Numbered from the stretch's first letter, positions 1 through 10,389 are shown. The stretch: 64,000 nt of DNA from Corbicula japonica (GCA_038501625.1 JAZAYU010000253.1:496001-560000), one strand, 5' to 3'. A program made the numbers and translations. The notes: a model not told the origin generated them from the letters alone.

Positions 1-690
1 CTGTTAGTTACAGTTTGAAAATTAGGAAAAGGAAACTAAAATAAATTCAGAGTCATTAACTTTGTTAAAGGGTACCGATGAATGTTTGTTTCATTTAAAT
101 CAGACACTATATTGAAGAGGTCTGGTTCGTGTTAGATTGACCCCAAAATCACACTCAAAATAGATTTCCCTAAATCACTTATCTGACACTTAGATACACA
201 AAAATGCAAAGAAATGAAAAAACCTGCAGTTTCTGCAGACTATAACAATCACACATGGTCTGTTTAATGCCAACTTAAACTAATTTAAAAACAGCCGTAT
301 TGTTCAATTAGGGTAATGGTACAGACTTTTTACTGGCAAAAGAATGGCATAATATGGTCCTGTCCTGTCATTAGAAGATAGATATCATGTAAGCAAAAAA
401 TACGTTGCATTTTTGTAATTTCTTAAAGTATATTAAATATAGTTAAAAAAATAAGAAACGCAATTTCTTTAAACACAAACTAAATTTCGTGTTTAAAGAA
501 GTTGCGTTTCTAATTTCTTCAAGTATATGTCACCAAAAGTTTAAAATTGTACCCTAAAATGTGCAAATAGGGGTTTTCTTTTATTTCAACTTGTGGCATA
601 CTAGTTGTTTTAATGAAAACTGACACAGGGTTTAACTTGTCTGTGATATCACCAGCATACACATTCTGCTAGAGTTGAATCAGACTAGAA
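1..690. other. AT-rich non-coding DNA
   Basis: I see no exon-like ORF with splice borders on either strand. The stretch would lie in the 3' part (intron or flank) of the minus-strand TEP-like gene. I looked here for the conserved FPETWLW-type motif that should follow the bait region and did not find it. It contains one hairpin, listed separately. Confidence 0.5.
454..511. repeat. 26-bp inverted repeat (hairpin)
   Basis: Arms 454-479 and 486-511 are reverse complements with about 2 mismatches and a 6-nt loop. The sequence just left of the hairpin (taatttcttaaagtatat, about 417-434) recurs as a near-direct copy just right of it (511-528). This suggests a small rearranged or palindromic insertion. 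No function is implied. Confidence 0.6.
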
Positions 691-692
691 TG

Positions 693-2696
693 TTGTGTTC
701 TGCGGAACACATGTGTCGCCTGCATGGAAAAAGTTGAAATGTGGGCCTATTTTTAATCATATATAATAAAAATATTTTATTTAAGTTGATTTCAATACTA
801 GACCACAGAACACATGTGTCATCTAAATTACATTTAAAATGGGAATAACTAAAATAATGGTGAAACCCGAGTTATCATCTTCAAAAATTGGTTTGTGCAC
901 GCAGATGAGTTTTTCAAAGTATTAAGTGAAATGAACAAGTACTTTCCATTTTACAGGCAACACTAAGTTTCATGTGAAAGTTGCATTTGAAAGGGACATA
1001 ACTCATAAAATATTCAAACAGGAGTTATTATTTTTGTAGTTGTCGATGGCACTGTTCATGTTGATGATACAATCCAAGTATTCAATGAATAGGGCAAGTA
1101 CTTTCAAATTATACGCAACATTAAGTTTCATGTGAAATTTGCATTTGAAAAAAAAAGTCGAACAGGAGTTATGATTCTTGTTGTAACCGATGTTGTTGTT
1201 CATGAAGATGATATATTCGATGAGTGAATAGGAACAGTACTTTAAAAGTTGTCGGCAACATTATGTTTCATGTTAAAGTTGTATATTAAAGGGACACAAC
1301 TCATAAAATAGTCCAGCAGGAGTTCTCATTCTTGTTCTTCATAATGACGCTTTTCATGAAGATGATTTATTTCGAATATCAAGTGAATTTTCAAAGTTAA
1401 AGTCAACATTAAGTTTCATGTTCAAGTTGCATTTGGAAGGGGCATAACTCAAAGTATAATCAAACAGGAGTTATGATTCTTTTTGTTACCAATGTTGTTG
1501 ATCATGCTGATAATGTATTCCAAGTATGAAGCGAATAGGACAAGAACTTTCAAAGTTATAGGCAACATTAAGTTTCATGTTTAAGTTGCATTTGAAAGGG
1601 GCATAACTCCAAAATACTGAAACTGGAGTTATCATTCTTGTCGTCACAGATGGCGTTGTTAATGCTGATGACATATTCCAAGTATGAATTAAATAGGACA
1701 AGTACTTTCAAAGTTAAGGCAACATTAAGTTTCAGGTTAAAGTTGCATTTGAAAGGGGCATAACTCAAAAAATATTGAAACTGGAGATATCATTCTTGTT
1801 GTCACAGATGGCATTGTTCATGCTGATGATATATTCCAAGTACGAATTGAATAGAACAAGTACAATCAAAGTTATAGGCAACATTAAGTTTCCGGTTAAA
1901 GTTGCATTTGAAAGGGGCATAACTCAAAAAGTATTGAAACTGGAGTAATAATTCTTGTCGTCACAGATGGCATTGTTCATGCTGATGACATATTCCAAGT
2001 ACAAAGTGAATAGGACAAGTACTTTCAAAGTTATAGGCAACATTAAGTTTCAGATTAAAGTTGCATTTGAAAGGGGCATAACTCAAAAATATTGAAACTG
2101 GAGTTATCATTCTTATCGTCACAGATGGCATTGTTCATGCTGATGATATATTCCTAGTATGAAGTGAATAGGACAAGTACTTTCAAAGTTATAGGCAACA
2201 TTAAGTTTCAGATTAAAGTTGCATTAGAAAGGGGCATAACTCAAAAAATATTGAAACTGGAGTTATCATTCTTGTTGTCACAGGTGGCATTGTTCATGCT
2301 GATGTTATATTCCAAGTATGAAGTGAATAGGACAAGTACTTTCAAAGTTATAGGCAACATTAAGTTTCAGATTAAAGTTGCATTTCAAAGGGGCATAACT
2401 AAAAAATATTGAAACTGGAGTTATCATTCTTGTCGTCACAGATGGCATTGTTCATGCTGATGATATATTCCAAGTATGAAGTGAATGGGACAAGTACTTT
2501 CAAAGTTATAGGCAACATTAAGTTTCAGATTAAAGTTGCATTTGAAAGGGGCATAACTCAAAAAATATTAAAACTGGAGTTATCATTCTTGTTGTCACAG
2601 ATGGCATTGTTCATGCTGATGACATATTCCAAGTATGAAGTGAATAGGACAAGTACTTTCAAAGTTATAGGCAACATTAAGTTTCAGATTAAATCT
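693..2696 (+). mobile_element. 159-bp tandem-array element, copy 1 (right end lost)
   Basis: The left end (693-800) carries a near-palindrome (GTGTTCTGCGGAACAC) followed by TGTCGCCTGC. It matches 6289-6396 almost base for base. From about 950 the sequence is a head-to-tail array of a 159-bp unit. The period was measured directly from aagtact at 2175 and 2334. Units on the left are degenerate and units on the right are homogeneous. The array breaks off mid-unit at about 2696 and switches abruptly to a different, 168-bp unit, so the original right terminus (CGA/GAC linker plus hairpin) is missing here. The architecture resembles bivalve pearl-type or Helitron-associated satellite elements. That name is from general knowledge, not from a search. 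Confidence 0.8.
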
Positions 2697-4018
2697 GAAG
2701 TTTCCATCTAGTAGTTGCAGAGAAATAGCTTCGAAACAAATACTGCTGTATATGCATAATGAATAAGTTATCAAAGGACCATAACTCTGTGTTAAACCGT
2801 CTGACAGGAACAAGACGACAATATTCATATCTCCTCTTGGTATTGATGGTTTCAAGAAAGTTTCATTGAATTCCATTCAGTTGTTGCAGAGAAATAGCCC
2901 GGAAACAAAAAACTGCTCTATGTGCATAAGGCATAAGTTATCAAAGGGCCATAACTCTGTGTTAAACAGTCTGACTGGAACAAGACTATGATATGCGCAT
3001 TTCCTCTTGGTATAGATGGTACTCAGAAAGATTAATTGAAATCCATCTGGTAGTTGCAGAGAAATAGCAGAAACGAATACTGCTCTCTATGCATAATGCA
3101 TAAGTTATCAAAGGGCCAATACTCTGTGTTAAACGGTCTGACCAAAACAAGACGACGATATGCGCATCTCCTCTTGGTATAGATGGTTTCCAGAAAGTTT
3201 CATTGAATTCCATTCAGTAGTTGCAGAGAAATAGCGCGGAAACGAATACTGCTCTATATGCATAATGCATAAGGTATCAAAGGGCCATAACTCTGTGTTC
3301 AACAGTCTGACCAGAACAAGACGATGACATGCGCATCTACTCATGGTATTGATGGTTCTCAGAAATATTCATTGAAATCCATCCGGTAGTTGCAGAGAAA
3401 TAGCGCGGAAACGAATACTGCTTTATATGCATAATGCATAAGTTATCAAAGGGCAATAACTCTGTGTTAAACAGTCTGACTGGAATAAGACGACAATATG
3501 CGCATCTCCTCTCGGTATTGATGGTTCTCAGAAAGATTCATTGAACCCATCCGCTAGTTACAGAGAAATAGCGCGGAAACGAATACTGCTCTATATGCAT
3601 AATGCATAAGTAATCAAAGGGCAATAACTCTATGTTAAATGGTCTGACCGAAACAAGACGACGATATGCGCATCTTCTCTTGGTATAGATGGTTTCCAGC
3701 AAGATTCATTGAAATCCATTCAGTAGTTGCAGAGAAATAGCGCGGAAACGAATACTGCTCTATATACATAATGCATAGGTTATCAAAGGGCCATAACTCT
3801 GTGTTAAATGGTCTGACCGGAACAAGACAACGATATGCGCATCTCCTCTTGGTACTGATGGTTCCCACAAAGTTTCGTTGAAACCCATCCAGTGGTTGCG
3901 GAGAAATAGCGCGGAAACGAAATTCGGACGGACAGCGTGACAGCGTGACGACGTGACACCGTGACGGACGGACAACGCCAAAACAATATCCCCCTCCCGA
4001 TTTCATCGGCGGGGGATA
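2697..4018 (+). mobile_element. 168-bp tandem-array element with terminal hairpin
   Basis: About seven copies of a unit of about 168-170 bp. Each contains 'gttgcagagaaatagc', 'gcataatgcataagttatcaaagggccataactctgtg' and 'gatatgcgcatctcctcttgg' (ataactctg at 2781, 2951 and 3287). The array ends at about 3925. A linker of GACGGACGG/CGTGAC repeats follows, then a stem-loop at 3987-4018 (tatcccc ... ggggata). No coding potential is credible; open frames here arise from the repeat. It directly abuts the 159-bp array, which suggests nesting or recombination between two element families. Confidence 0.8.
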
Positions 4019-4091
4019 ACAATATCATTGAAAATCCCGTCTATAAGAAAGAATTCGATCGGACCTTTTGTGTTCTGTTAGAGTTTATATA
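3946..4091 (+). repeat. 146-bp exact direct repeat, copy A
   Basis: Bases 3946-4091 recur at 5214-5359, offset 1268, with no difference that I can see. The unit covers the linker and terminal hairpin of the 168-bp element plus about 70 bp to its right. Perfect identity amid otherwise diverged repeats implies a very recent copy event or ongoing gene conversion. Confidence 0.85.
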
Positions 4092-4245
4092 TTGGAGTCT
4101 ATATGGACAAATGATTTTTCAATAGTATATTCTTACTTAAGATTAGGGCTGGGGCTTTAAATTACCTACATATAAATTATCTGACAAAAAGTACTAGGCA
4201 TTTAGATGAAATAAGGTTAATGATCACAACATATTACACGAGATT

Positions 4246-4612
4246 TGTACTGACCGATACGATTGATACAACACATATTTAACCTAATGCATTGTAACAT
4301 ACATAAATATACACGGTCATAAACATACGCACACACGTTCTACCACATATGCATAACCCCTTTAAGCACATTCACAAACAACTAAGGGCTTGTCTTTACT
4401 TGACAACACACAACTGTAAGCTAAAACCAACAACACGTACATACGCGTATTCCTATGCATGCGTGAACACTAACTGGAGTACAGTTGCTCAAACATGCGT
4501 GCATGCATAAGCATCCTCGCCTGATTCTACAAGTACAATTTATCTCAAACGCTTGAACGTACATGAGCACAAACAACAAACATGAATATTCACGCACACA
4601 CATTTACATATG
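4246..4612 (+). repeat. Dispersed about 370-bp repeat, copy 1 (uninterrupted)
   Basis: It aligns along its whole length to 12990-13362, sharing 'gtaacatacataaatatacacggtcataaacatacgcacacacg', 'acacgtacatacgcgtattcctatgcatgcgtgaac' and other blocks (quoted in part). Copy 1 continues into 'cacacacatttacatatgt'. In copy 2 that same sequence lies beyond a 1.7-kb insertion. This copy therefore acts as the empty-site reference. Confidence 0.75.
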
Positions 4613-4734
4613 TAAGAAATCGGCGCAAAAGTCGAGAACATCGTTTTGTTTTACTGATGGGCATTCTTGCGACATTAAGACGAGCTAAACGCTCGGGTCG
4701 CTTCGCTAGGGCTCGATATTAGTTCCCTATGCAA

Positions 4735-4922
4735 TCAACATTAAGTTTAAGTTTTATACTAACTCGGAAGGGGCAAGAAACCTTTAATAAGGATTTCTCA
4801 TAAAAACAACAAGTTATAGAAACATATAATTTCAGGTTCAATTGTGACAGGTAAAGACGACGATGATGCTGCTCGCCGCCGCCGGACAATATGACCCCAT
4901 GTGTCTACCTGTAGGTGACACA
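4735..4922 (+). repeat. Right-end remnant of a 159-bp-type element
   Basis: Contains 'caacatataatttcaggttcaattgt', a GACGACGATGATGCTGC linker, CCGGACAATATGA and a terminal 'tgtgtctacctgtaggtgacac' hairpin. These match the right ends at 6160-6270 and 7740-7798. The array itself has been lost. It lies immediately 3' (on the minus strand) of bait cassette B, just as the complete element at 6289-7798 lies 3' of cassette A. Confidence 0.6.
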
Positions 4923-5062
4923 ATTAGTGCATGAAACATAAAACCTAAAAATAAATGAACTCCAAAGTTATCTCAATGTCTGCAAAAGAATGATTTTAAA
5001 CGTATGAACAAGACTTTGTTTTGAGATGTTTTCAGAGATGCTGCCGTGTATAGAACCTTCAC

Positions 5063-5146
5063 TCTCTTGTTTACGACGGGGTTCAGCCATTTCCTCGTCA
5101 ACTTCCAAGAAATATAAGTAATCTTGATTTTCGTATTCAGCATAAC
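5063..5146 (-). CDS. TEP/A2M-like bait-region cassette exon B
   Basis: Minus-strand exon of 84 bp. The acceptor is tttttag before 5146, and the probable donor is GAGA|GTGAAGG after 5063. It begins with two bases that complete a codon left open by the upstream exon (phase 1) and ends at phase 1, so it can be skipped or swapped without shifting the frame. It encodes YAEYENQDYLYFLEV-type sequence: Tyr/Glu-rich, then basic (PRRKQE). Paralogous to 7943-8023, with one codon more. In TEPs this position holds the protease-sensitive hypervariable bait region. A different reading extends the same frame past the donor to a stop at 4968-4970 (179 bp), which would make it a terminal exon. Both paralogues share that stop, so I cannot exclude it. 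The stop TAA nine bases upstream of the acceptor in this frame supports a real intron border. Confidence 0.6.
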
Positions 5147-5213
5147 CTAAAAATTAAATTGCCTAACAACAGAATTGTTGGATATTGTGCAACAAAATCC
5201 ATGTAGATTTTCT

Positions 5214-5586
5214 TGACGACGTGACACCGTGACGGACGGACAACGCCAAAACAATATCCCCCTCCCGATTTCATCGGCGGGGGATAACAATATCATTGAA
5301 AATCCCGTCTATAAGAAAGAATTCGATCGGACCTTTTGTGTTCTGTTAGAGTTTATATACTAGAACCTGGTTTAAACCCCCAGTGGCAATTTGTTTTGCC
5401 ACTGACCGTTCCAAGGCGGTATCCCCAAAGGTTCTCTTCTACGTTAATTGTTTGTGGCGTCCTATTTGAATTGACATACTTATATAAAACATGCGCTCTC
5501 TCTTCCTCTCTTCTTTTTCGCTGCGTGGGGAGGCTGTGTTTTTTGAGTGTGGCGATTCCTGATATGCATATATTGCTTTTTTTTGC
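5214..5586 (+). mobile_element. Insertion: 146-bp repeat copy B plus SINE-like element
   Basis: Bases 5214-5359 are the second exact copy of 3946-4091. Directly joined at 5360 is a full-length SINE-like element (5360-5582) beginning ctagaacctggtttaaac. The whole block interrupts the bait-module paralogy, so its borders are defined by comparison with the uninterrupted copy at about 8104. Confidence 0.7.
5360..5582 (+). mobile_element. SINE-like element, family S (full copy)
   Basis: Dispersed element of about 220 bp. It starts tagaacctggtttaaac, includes ccactgaccgttccaagg, tttgtggcgtc and cgtggggaggctgtgt, and ends gcgattcctgatatgcatat plus a T-rich tail. Other copies: 16439-16660 (+), 28683-28873 (-), 38339-38531 (+). 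Partial copies: 22126-22186, 28340-28420, 42934-43025, 46666-46740, 50357-50440 and 55490-55640. On the reverse strand the sequence ggtttaaacc resembles a pol III B box, but I see no convincing A box, so the SINE class is tentative. Confidence 0.65.
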
Positions 5587-5828
5587 TAAATAGTTTTAGC
5601 TTAATGCATTTCATATTCATGGACAACGTGCATTTTTATATTAATGGGAACATCTCATTTATAATGAGTATTTTCCCTCTCTGTGGACCAGATATTATGT
5701 CTGCCAATGAAAAGTATCTTAAGTGTAACGCAATAAAAATGTAACGTTAAGCCAAAATTTATTGCAATTTTGTTAAAGAAATTATACGGCAACCCAAGTA
5801 ATATGCCAATAGGTCTGTAGTTTAGATA

Positions 5829-6270
5829 TGCAATCAACATTATATTTTAGTTTTATACTCATTCGAAATGGGCATGATTAAAACCAAATGAAAATGAAGT
5901 CCAGAAGGAAACTTTAATCAGGATTTCTCATTCTTTTTGTCGTAAACTGCTTTTTTGATGATACATCCAAAGTATAAAGCCGAAAGAACAAGTACATAAG
6001 GAATGTATCAGGCATATTTAAGTTAAATGTTGAATTAAATGAAAGTGCTATAACTCAAAAACATGTAAATCTGTAATTATCGTTGTTGTTAGAAAAATCT
6101 TTGTTCAACCTGATGAAAAAGTATTTTGCCATAAAGACAAATACTTTAAAGTTTATAAACAACATATAATTTCAGGTTCAATTGTAACACTCAAAGATAA
6201 AATGTTGCTATCACCACCGCCAGACAATATGAAATATGATCCCCATGTGTCTACCAGTAGGTGACATAAT
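5829..6270 (+). repeat. Old, diverged 159-bp-type element
   Basis: Two to three badly degraded 159-bp units (recognisable 'ttaatcaggatttctcattctt', 'gctataactcaaaaac' and 'acaacatataatttcaggttc') end in 'accgccagacaatatg' and 'tgtgtctaccagtaggtgacat', the family's right terminus. It sits head-to-tail with the left end of the complete element that starts at about 6289. Its divergence shows that the family colonised this locus more than once. Confidence 0.6.
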
Positions 6271-6288
6271 TACATTGAAAACTAGAAT

Positions 6289-7798
6289 GTTGTGTTCCGC
6301 GGAACACATGTGTCGCCTGCATGGAAAAAGTTGAAATGTGGGCCTATGTTAAATCATATATAATAAAAATATTTTATTTAAGTTGATTTCAATACTACAG
6401 ATTTCATGTGTCATCTAAATTGCATTTAAAAGGGGAATAACTAAAATGGTGAAAGCTGAGTTATCATCTTCAAAAATTGGTTTGTAAATGCAGATGAGTT
6501 ATTCAAAGTATTAAATGAATTAATTGAATAAGTACTTTCGATTTTACAGGCAACACCAAGTTTCATGTTAAAGTTGCATTTGAAAGGGACATAACTCATA
6601 AAATATTGAAACTGGAGTTATCATTCTTGTCATCACAGATTGCATTGTTCATGCTGATAATATATTCCAAGTATGAAGTGAATAGGACAAGTACTTTCAA
6701 AGTTATAGGCAACATTAAGTTTCAGGTTAAAGTTCCATTTGAAAGGGGCATAACTAAAAAAATATTGAAACTGGAGTTATTATTCTTGTCATCACAGATG
6801 GCGTTGTTCGTGCTGATGATATATTCCAAGTATGAAGTGAAAAGGTCAAGTACTTTCAAAGTTATAGGCAACATTAAGTTTCAGGTTAAAGTTGCATTTG
6901 AAAGGGACATAACTCAAAAAATATTGAAACTGGAGTTATCATTCTTGTCGTCACAGATTGCATTGTTCATGCTGATGATATATTCCAAGTATGAAGTGAA
7001 TAGGACAAGTACTTTCAAAGTTATAGGCAACATTAAGTTTCAGTTTAAAGTTGCATTTGAAAGGGGCGTAACTCAAAATTATTGAAACTGGAGTTATTAT
7101 TCTTGTCGTCACAGATGGCATTGTTCGTGCTGATGATATATTCCAAGTATGAAGTGAAAAGGTCAAGTACTTTCAAAGTTATAGGCAACATTAAGTTTCA
7201 GGTTAAAGTTGCATTTGAAAGGGGCATAACTCAAAAAATATTAAAACCTGAGTTATCATTCTTGCCGTCACAGATAGCATTGTTCGTGCTGATGATATAT
7301 TCCAAGTATGAAGTGAATACGACAAGTACTTTCAAAGTTATAGGCAACATTAAGTTGCAGGTTAAAGTTCCATTTGAAAGGGGCATAACTCAAAAAATAT
7401 TGAAACTGGAGTTATTATTCTTGTCATCACAGATGGCGTTGTTCGTGCTGATGATATATTCTAAGTATGAAGTGAAAAGGTCAAGTACTTTCAAAGTTAT
7501 AGGCAACATTAAGTTTCAGGTTAAAGTTGCATTTGAAAGGGGCGTAACTCAAAAAATATTGAAACTGGAGTTATCATTCTTGTCGTCACAGATGGCATTG
7601 TTCGTGCTGATGATATATTCCAAGTATGAAGTGAAAATTTCAAGTACTTTCAAAGTTATAGGCAACATTAAGTTTCAGGTTAAAGTTGGGGGACTACCGG
7701 ACGACGGCACCGACGACGACGACGACGAAGACGACGACGACGACGACGCCGGACAATAGGATCCCTATGTGTCTACCTGCTATCGCAGGCGACACAAC
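6289..7798 (+). mobile_element. Complete 159-bp tandem-array element
   Basis: Left end: a perfect 16-bp palindrome GTGTTCCGCGGAACAC (6292-6307), then TGTCGCCTGC (6311-6320). Core: about 7 near-identical 159-bp units (about 6540-7690). Linker: (GAC/GACGAA)n at 7690-7750. Right end: a small hairpin cctgctatcgcagg and GCAGGCGACA (7785-7794), the inverse of the left TGTCGCCTGC. Because 159 is 3 x 53, one frame stays open across units, giving apparent ORFs up to 225 codons. I regard these as repeat artefacts. No transposase is present, so it would be a non-autonomous element. Confidence 0.8.
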
Positions 7799-7799
7799 A

Positions 7800-8310
7800 A
7801 AAATTAGTGCATGGAACAAAAAACCTAAAGATAACTGAACTACAAAGTTATCCCGATGTCTGTAAAATAATGATATTAAACGTATGAACAAGACTTTGCT
7901 TTGAGATGTTTTCAGGGATCATGCCGTTTAAAGAACCTTCACTGTCTTGTCTACCAAGTTGTACTACCATATCATAGTCAACTTCCTTGTATAAGTTTTC
8001 ATAGAGTTGGTAAACTGCATAACCTAAAATCATATAGAATTGTTCAAAAACAGATTTTTGGATATCGTGCAACAAAAAACGTATATCCACGTAGATTTTC
8101 CTGATAAATAGTTGATATTTTATGCATTTCAGATTCTTTGGCGACATGCACATTTTCCATTAAAGGGAAACATCTGAGTTATAATTAGTATTTTCCCTCT
8201 CTATGGACCAGATAATGTCTGCAAATGAAAGGTATCTCACAGTGTGACGCAATAAAGGCAACATAATGCAAAGCCACAATTTATTGAAATTTTGTTATCG
8301 AAATTAAGAC
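7800..8310. repeat. Duplicated bait-exon module, copy A (uninterrupted)
   Basis: Paralogue of 4920-5213 plus 5587-5800 with the intron continuous (around 8100-8115), so it represents the ancestral arrangement. It contains cassette exon A (7943-8023) and about 290 bp of its upstream intron. Confidence 0.75.
7943..8023 (-). CDS. TEP/A2M-like bait-region cassette exon A
   Basis: Minus-strand exon of 81 bp with acceptor ttttag before 8023 and probable donor GACA|GTGAAGG after 7943. Entry and exit are phase 1. Joined to the exon ending at 15822 it reads ...AFDYEE-S-YAVYQLYENLYKEV..., in frame. It ends LGRQD. Compared with cassette B, about 27 of 81 aligned bases differ and nearly all the changes alter the amino acid, while the next ~105 intronic bases differ at about 12 (hand count). 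That contrast fits diversifying selection on a bait segment. The open frame also continues upstream to an ATG at 8153 and downstream to a stop at 7848, so a short independent ORF (101 aa) is the alternative. Phase and order favour the exon interpretation. Confidence 0.6.
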
Positions 8311-8319
8311 ACCGCGTTT

Positions 8320-9045
8320 TCTCAACATTTACATTTTAATACGAGATTAAACGAATATAAACGCAAGATTTGAAAACTTCGGAATGAAGCATTTCGGTGT
8401 AGACTATATCAAATTGTTTAAAAACTTGTATGTACCTACATAATCTATCTCAAAACACTCAAATGGCGACCGACTAATTGTTAAACAGTTTACGTGTATA
8501 ATTAGAATGTAAACAGAGGTAAAGGTGAACTAAATTTAAAACTAAATTAATATTGAAAATTATTTTCTAGAAGCTCGTTTGTTTCGTTGGTTTGAATGCC
8601 ATTTATCAGAAAATAAGAAACTAACCATCTAAAATTTATTGTCTTTTTTTTCTAACAAATTTAAGTTAAGTTTATTCAAATGAATACATTAATTGATTCT
8701 TCAGTTTATTTTATTTTACATATCTGTTAAAATTTCATCCAAAAATGTTTGCATATTATTTCATACCCAGATGAATAATACATAACTATAAGTAATTTTT
8801 CTTCAAGTAATAGAATATTTTCTTGGTAAATTGCGCAGAAAGAAGTCATTATTATATATTATTGAAAAATAAATGTATTATGCAAAAATGAAAACAAATA
8901 AAAACAAAACATAACATACTAACTTACAACCAAAACATGTATTTTAAATTGCCAAGTGTCTACCAGTCAGGCTTTTTCGTTGTGATACTGTATAATGTAT
9001 TTAAATGCATGGCATAACAAAATGATACAAGGCAGTTGGAACGAC
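8320..9045. other. AT-rich intronic DNA
   Basis: Part of the 7.8-kb intron between the exon at 15822-15888 and cassette A. I see no repeats that I recognise and no convincing exon. A short open stretch on the minus strand after ttttag at about 8630 is out of phase with the TEP frame. Confidence 0.45.
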
Positions 9046-9050
9046 AGCAA

Positions 9051-10387
9051 TATCCCCCGCCGCAGATGTGAATGTGGGAAAGGTTATGGATGGTTAAGAG
9101 CAAATTAAACAATAGCTCTGGGCAATGGGCAGGCATGTGGAAGCCAATTCAAGTGCAAGGGTATGTCGTGTTCAGATAAGTTTCAGAGTATTGGCCTGCT
9201 CAAACACCAGAGACAGCCTTGACCTTGAGCCAGCCAGGTTGGAACATGGGTTCTGCACATCAGGTTCATGAGCTGAACATTTCACTTAAGTTTCATGATA
9301 TTTAGTCCAGGGGTTCAGAAGATATGAACTGGACACGAAATGCATGGTTCAAATCTTCAAACAACACTGTTGACCTTGACATTGAGGCAGCCATGCTGGA
9401 ACATGGGTTCTACATGTCGTCTTCATGGGGAGAATGTTTGACTAAAGTTTCATGAAATTCCTTCTAAGGGTTGAAAAGTTATGGACCGAACACGAAATAT
9501 GCTCAAACACCACAGGCCGCCTTGACCTTGAGCCAGCCAGGTTGGAACATGGGTTCAGCACATCATGTTCATGAACTGAACATTTCACTTTAGTTTCATG
9601 ATATTCATTCCAGGGGTTCAGAGACCACCAATAACTTGCCAGTTTGTGTACAGTCAAACCTGTTTTTAGCAGCCACCCAAGGGAGTGACTAAAAAGTGGC
9701 TGCTTTATGCAGGTGACTGTTAAAGACAGGTTAAAATGAGAACAAAATGTCAGTTTATGACATATTCAAACTGGCTGTTTAAGACAGTTGGTTGCTATTC
9801 GCAGGTGGCTGCTAAGGCAGGTTTCACTGTACATACACTGTATACAGCTGAGACCTCTATTAAATTTAGTCTTTACATTTTGAGAATGTGCTACAAATGT
9901 GTTGTTGTTGTTTTTGTTTTACATAAAAACAGTGAATAAAATATTCAGAAAAGCCTGATTTTCAAAGTGCTATAAAGTAAGAAAGTTTATTTGGTCAGTA
10001 TCCATAGACAATGACAAAATTTACACTATAAAATCTTCCAGAGCAAAGTTCTTAATATTGCATAACACAGATCTAAGCAGCAAAGTTCACTAGGTCATTG
10101 ACCAGCAACTTGAGGAATGCATCCTAATAACATCTTAAGATTGAATCTAAATATAGCTGAAGACAGGTAGAAATATTGGAATTTTGATACTTAAAAATTT
10201 CACTCTGCTACTAAAATTTTTGTTTCAAATTTTATCACTGAACCACCAATGAATGAATTGTTCAGGAAAGATTGAATTTTAAGATGGTATAAAGTTTGTG
10301 TTAAAATCTGGTTGATAACTGTAGAAAATCAAAGGTTAATAACATGGGTTCTGCACGTCGTCTTGACGGGGAGAACAGCGGGGGATA
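9051..10387 (+). mobile_element. Array element with about 150-bp units, interrupted
   Basis: The ends tatcccccgc (9051-9060) and gcgggggata (10378-10387) are perfect 10-bp inverses. Between them are about three units of about 150 bp (9200-9620). Each carries 'accttgagccagccaggttggaacatgggttc' (quoted in part) and 'aacatttcactt..gtttcatgatatt'. A fragment of a further unit, 'aacatgggttctgcacgtcg', reappears at 10340. The middle (9640-10330) holds a MITE and unrelated AT-rich DNA, so the element was broken by later insertions. Confidence 0.6.
9651..9829. mobile_element. 179-bp MITE with TA target-site duplication
   Basis: Terminal inverted repeats CAGTCAAACCTG... (9651) and ...CAGGTTTCACTG (ending 9829) are followed inward by matching 'tagcagccacc' / 'ggtggctgcta' blocks. 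TA dinucleotides flank both ends (9649-9650 and 9830-9831), as expected for Tc1/mariner-type insertion. No coding capacity. It lies inside the broken array element. Confidence 0.75.
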
Positions 10388-10389
10388 AT

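Larger units (their letters stand above)
4920..5800. repeat. Duplicated bait-exon module, copy B (interrupted)
   Basis: The segments 4920-5213 and 5587-5800 align collinearly to 7800-8310 (exon, its downstream intron and its upstream intron). Copy B is split at 5213/5587 by about 373 bp absent from copy A. Shared landmarks include 'aaacgtatgaacaagactttg', 'gaaccttcact', 'tattttccctctctgtgg' and 'tgaaaagtatct'. The duplication thus includes intron on both sides, not just the exon. Confidence 0.75.

Noticed and set aside
2164..2711. Open frames of 82 and 100 codons in the 159-bp array
   Set aside because: They are the 53-codon repeat period read through homogeneous units; unit boundaries, frame breaks between units and lack of splice signals argue against a gene.
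3635..4028. Overlapping minus-strand frames of 73-123 codons
   Set aside because: They lie within the 168-bp array and its CGTGAC linker; no domain and same frame in each unit.
7082..7759. 225-codon plus-strand frame with Asp-rich tail
   Set aside because: Same satellite artefact; the Asp tail is the (GAC)n linker of the element.
7848..8153. 101-codon minus-strand ORF from an ATG at 8153 as an independent gene
   Set aside because: The paralogous copy has a stop just upstream of the acceptor and different lengths there; only the part after ttttag is conserved as coding, and its phase fits the TEP exon chain.
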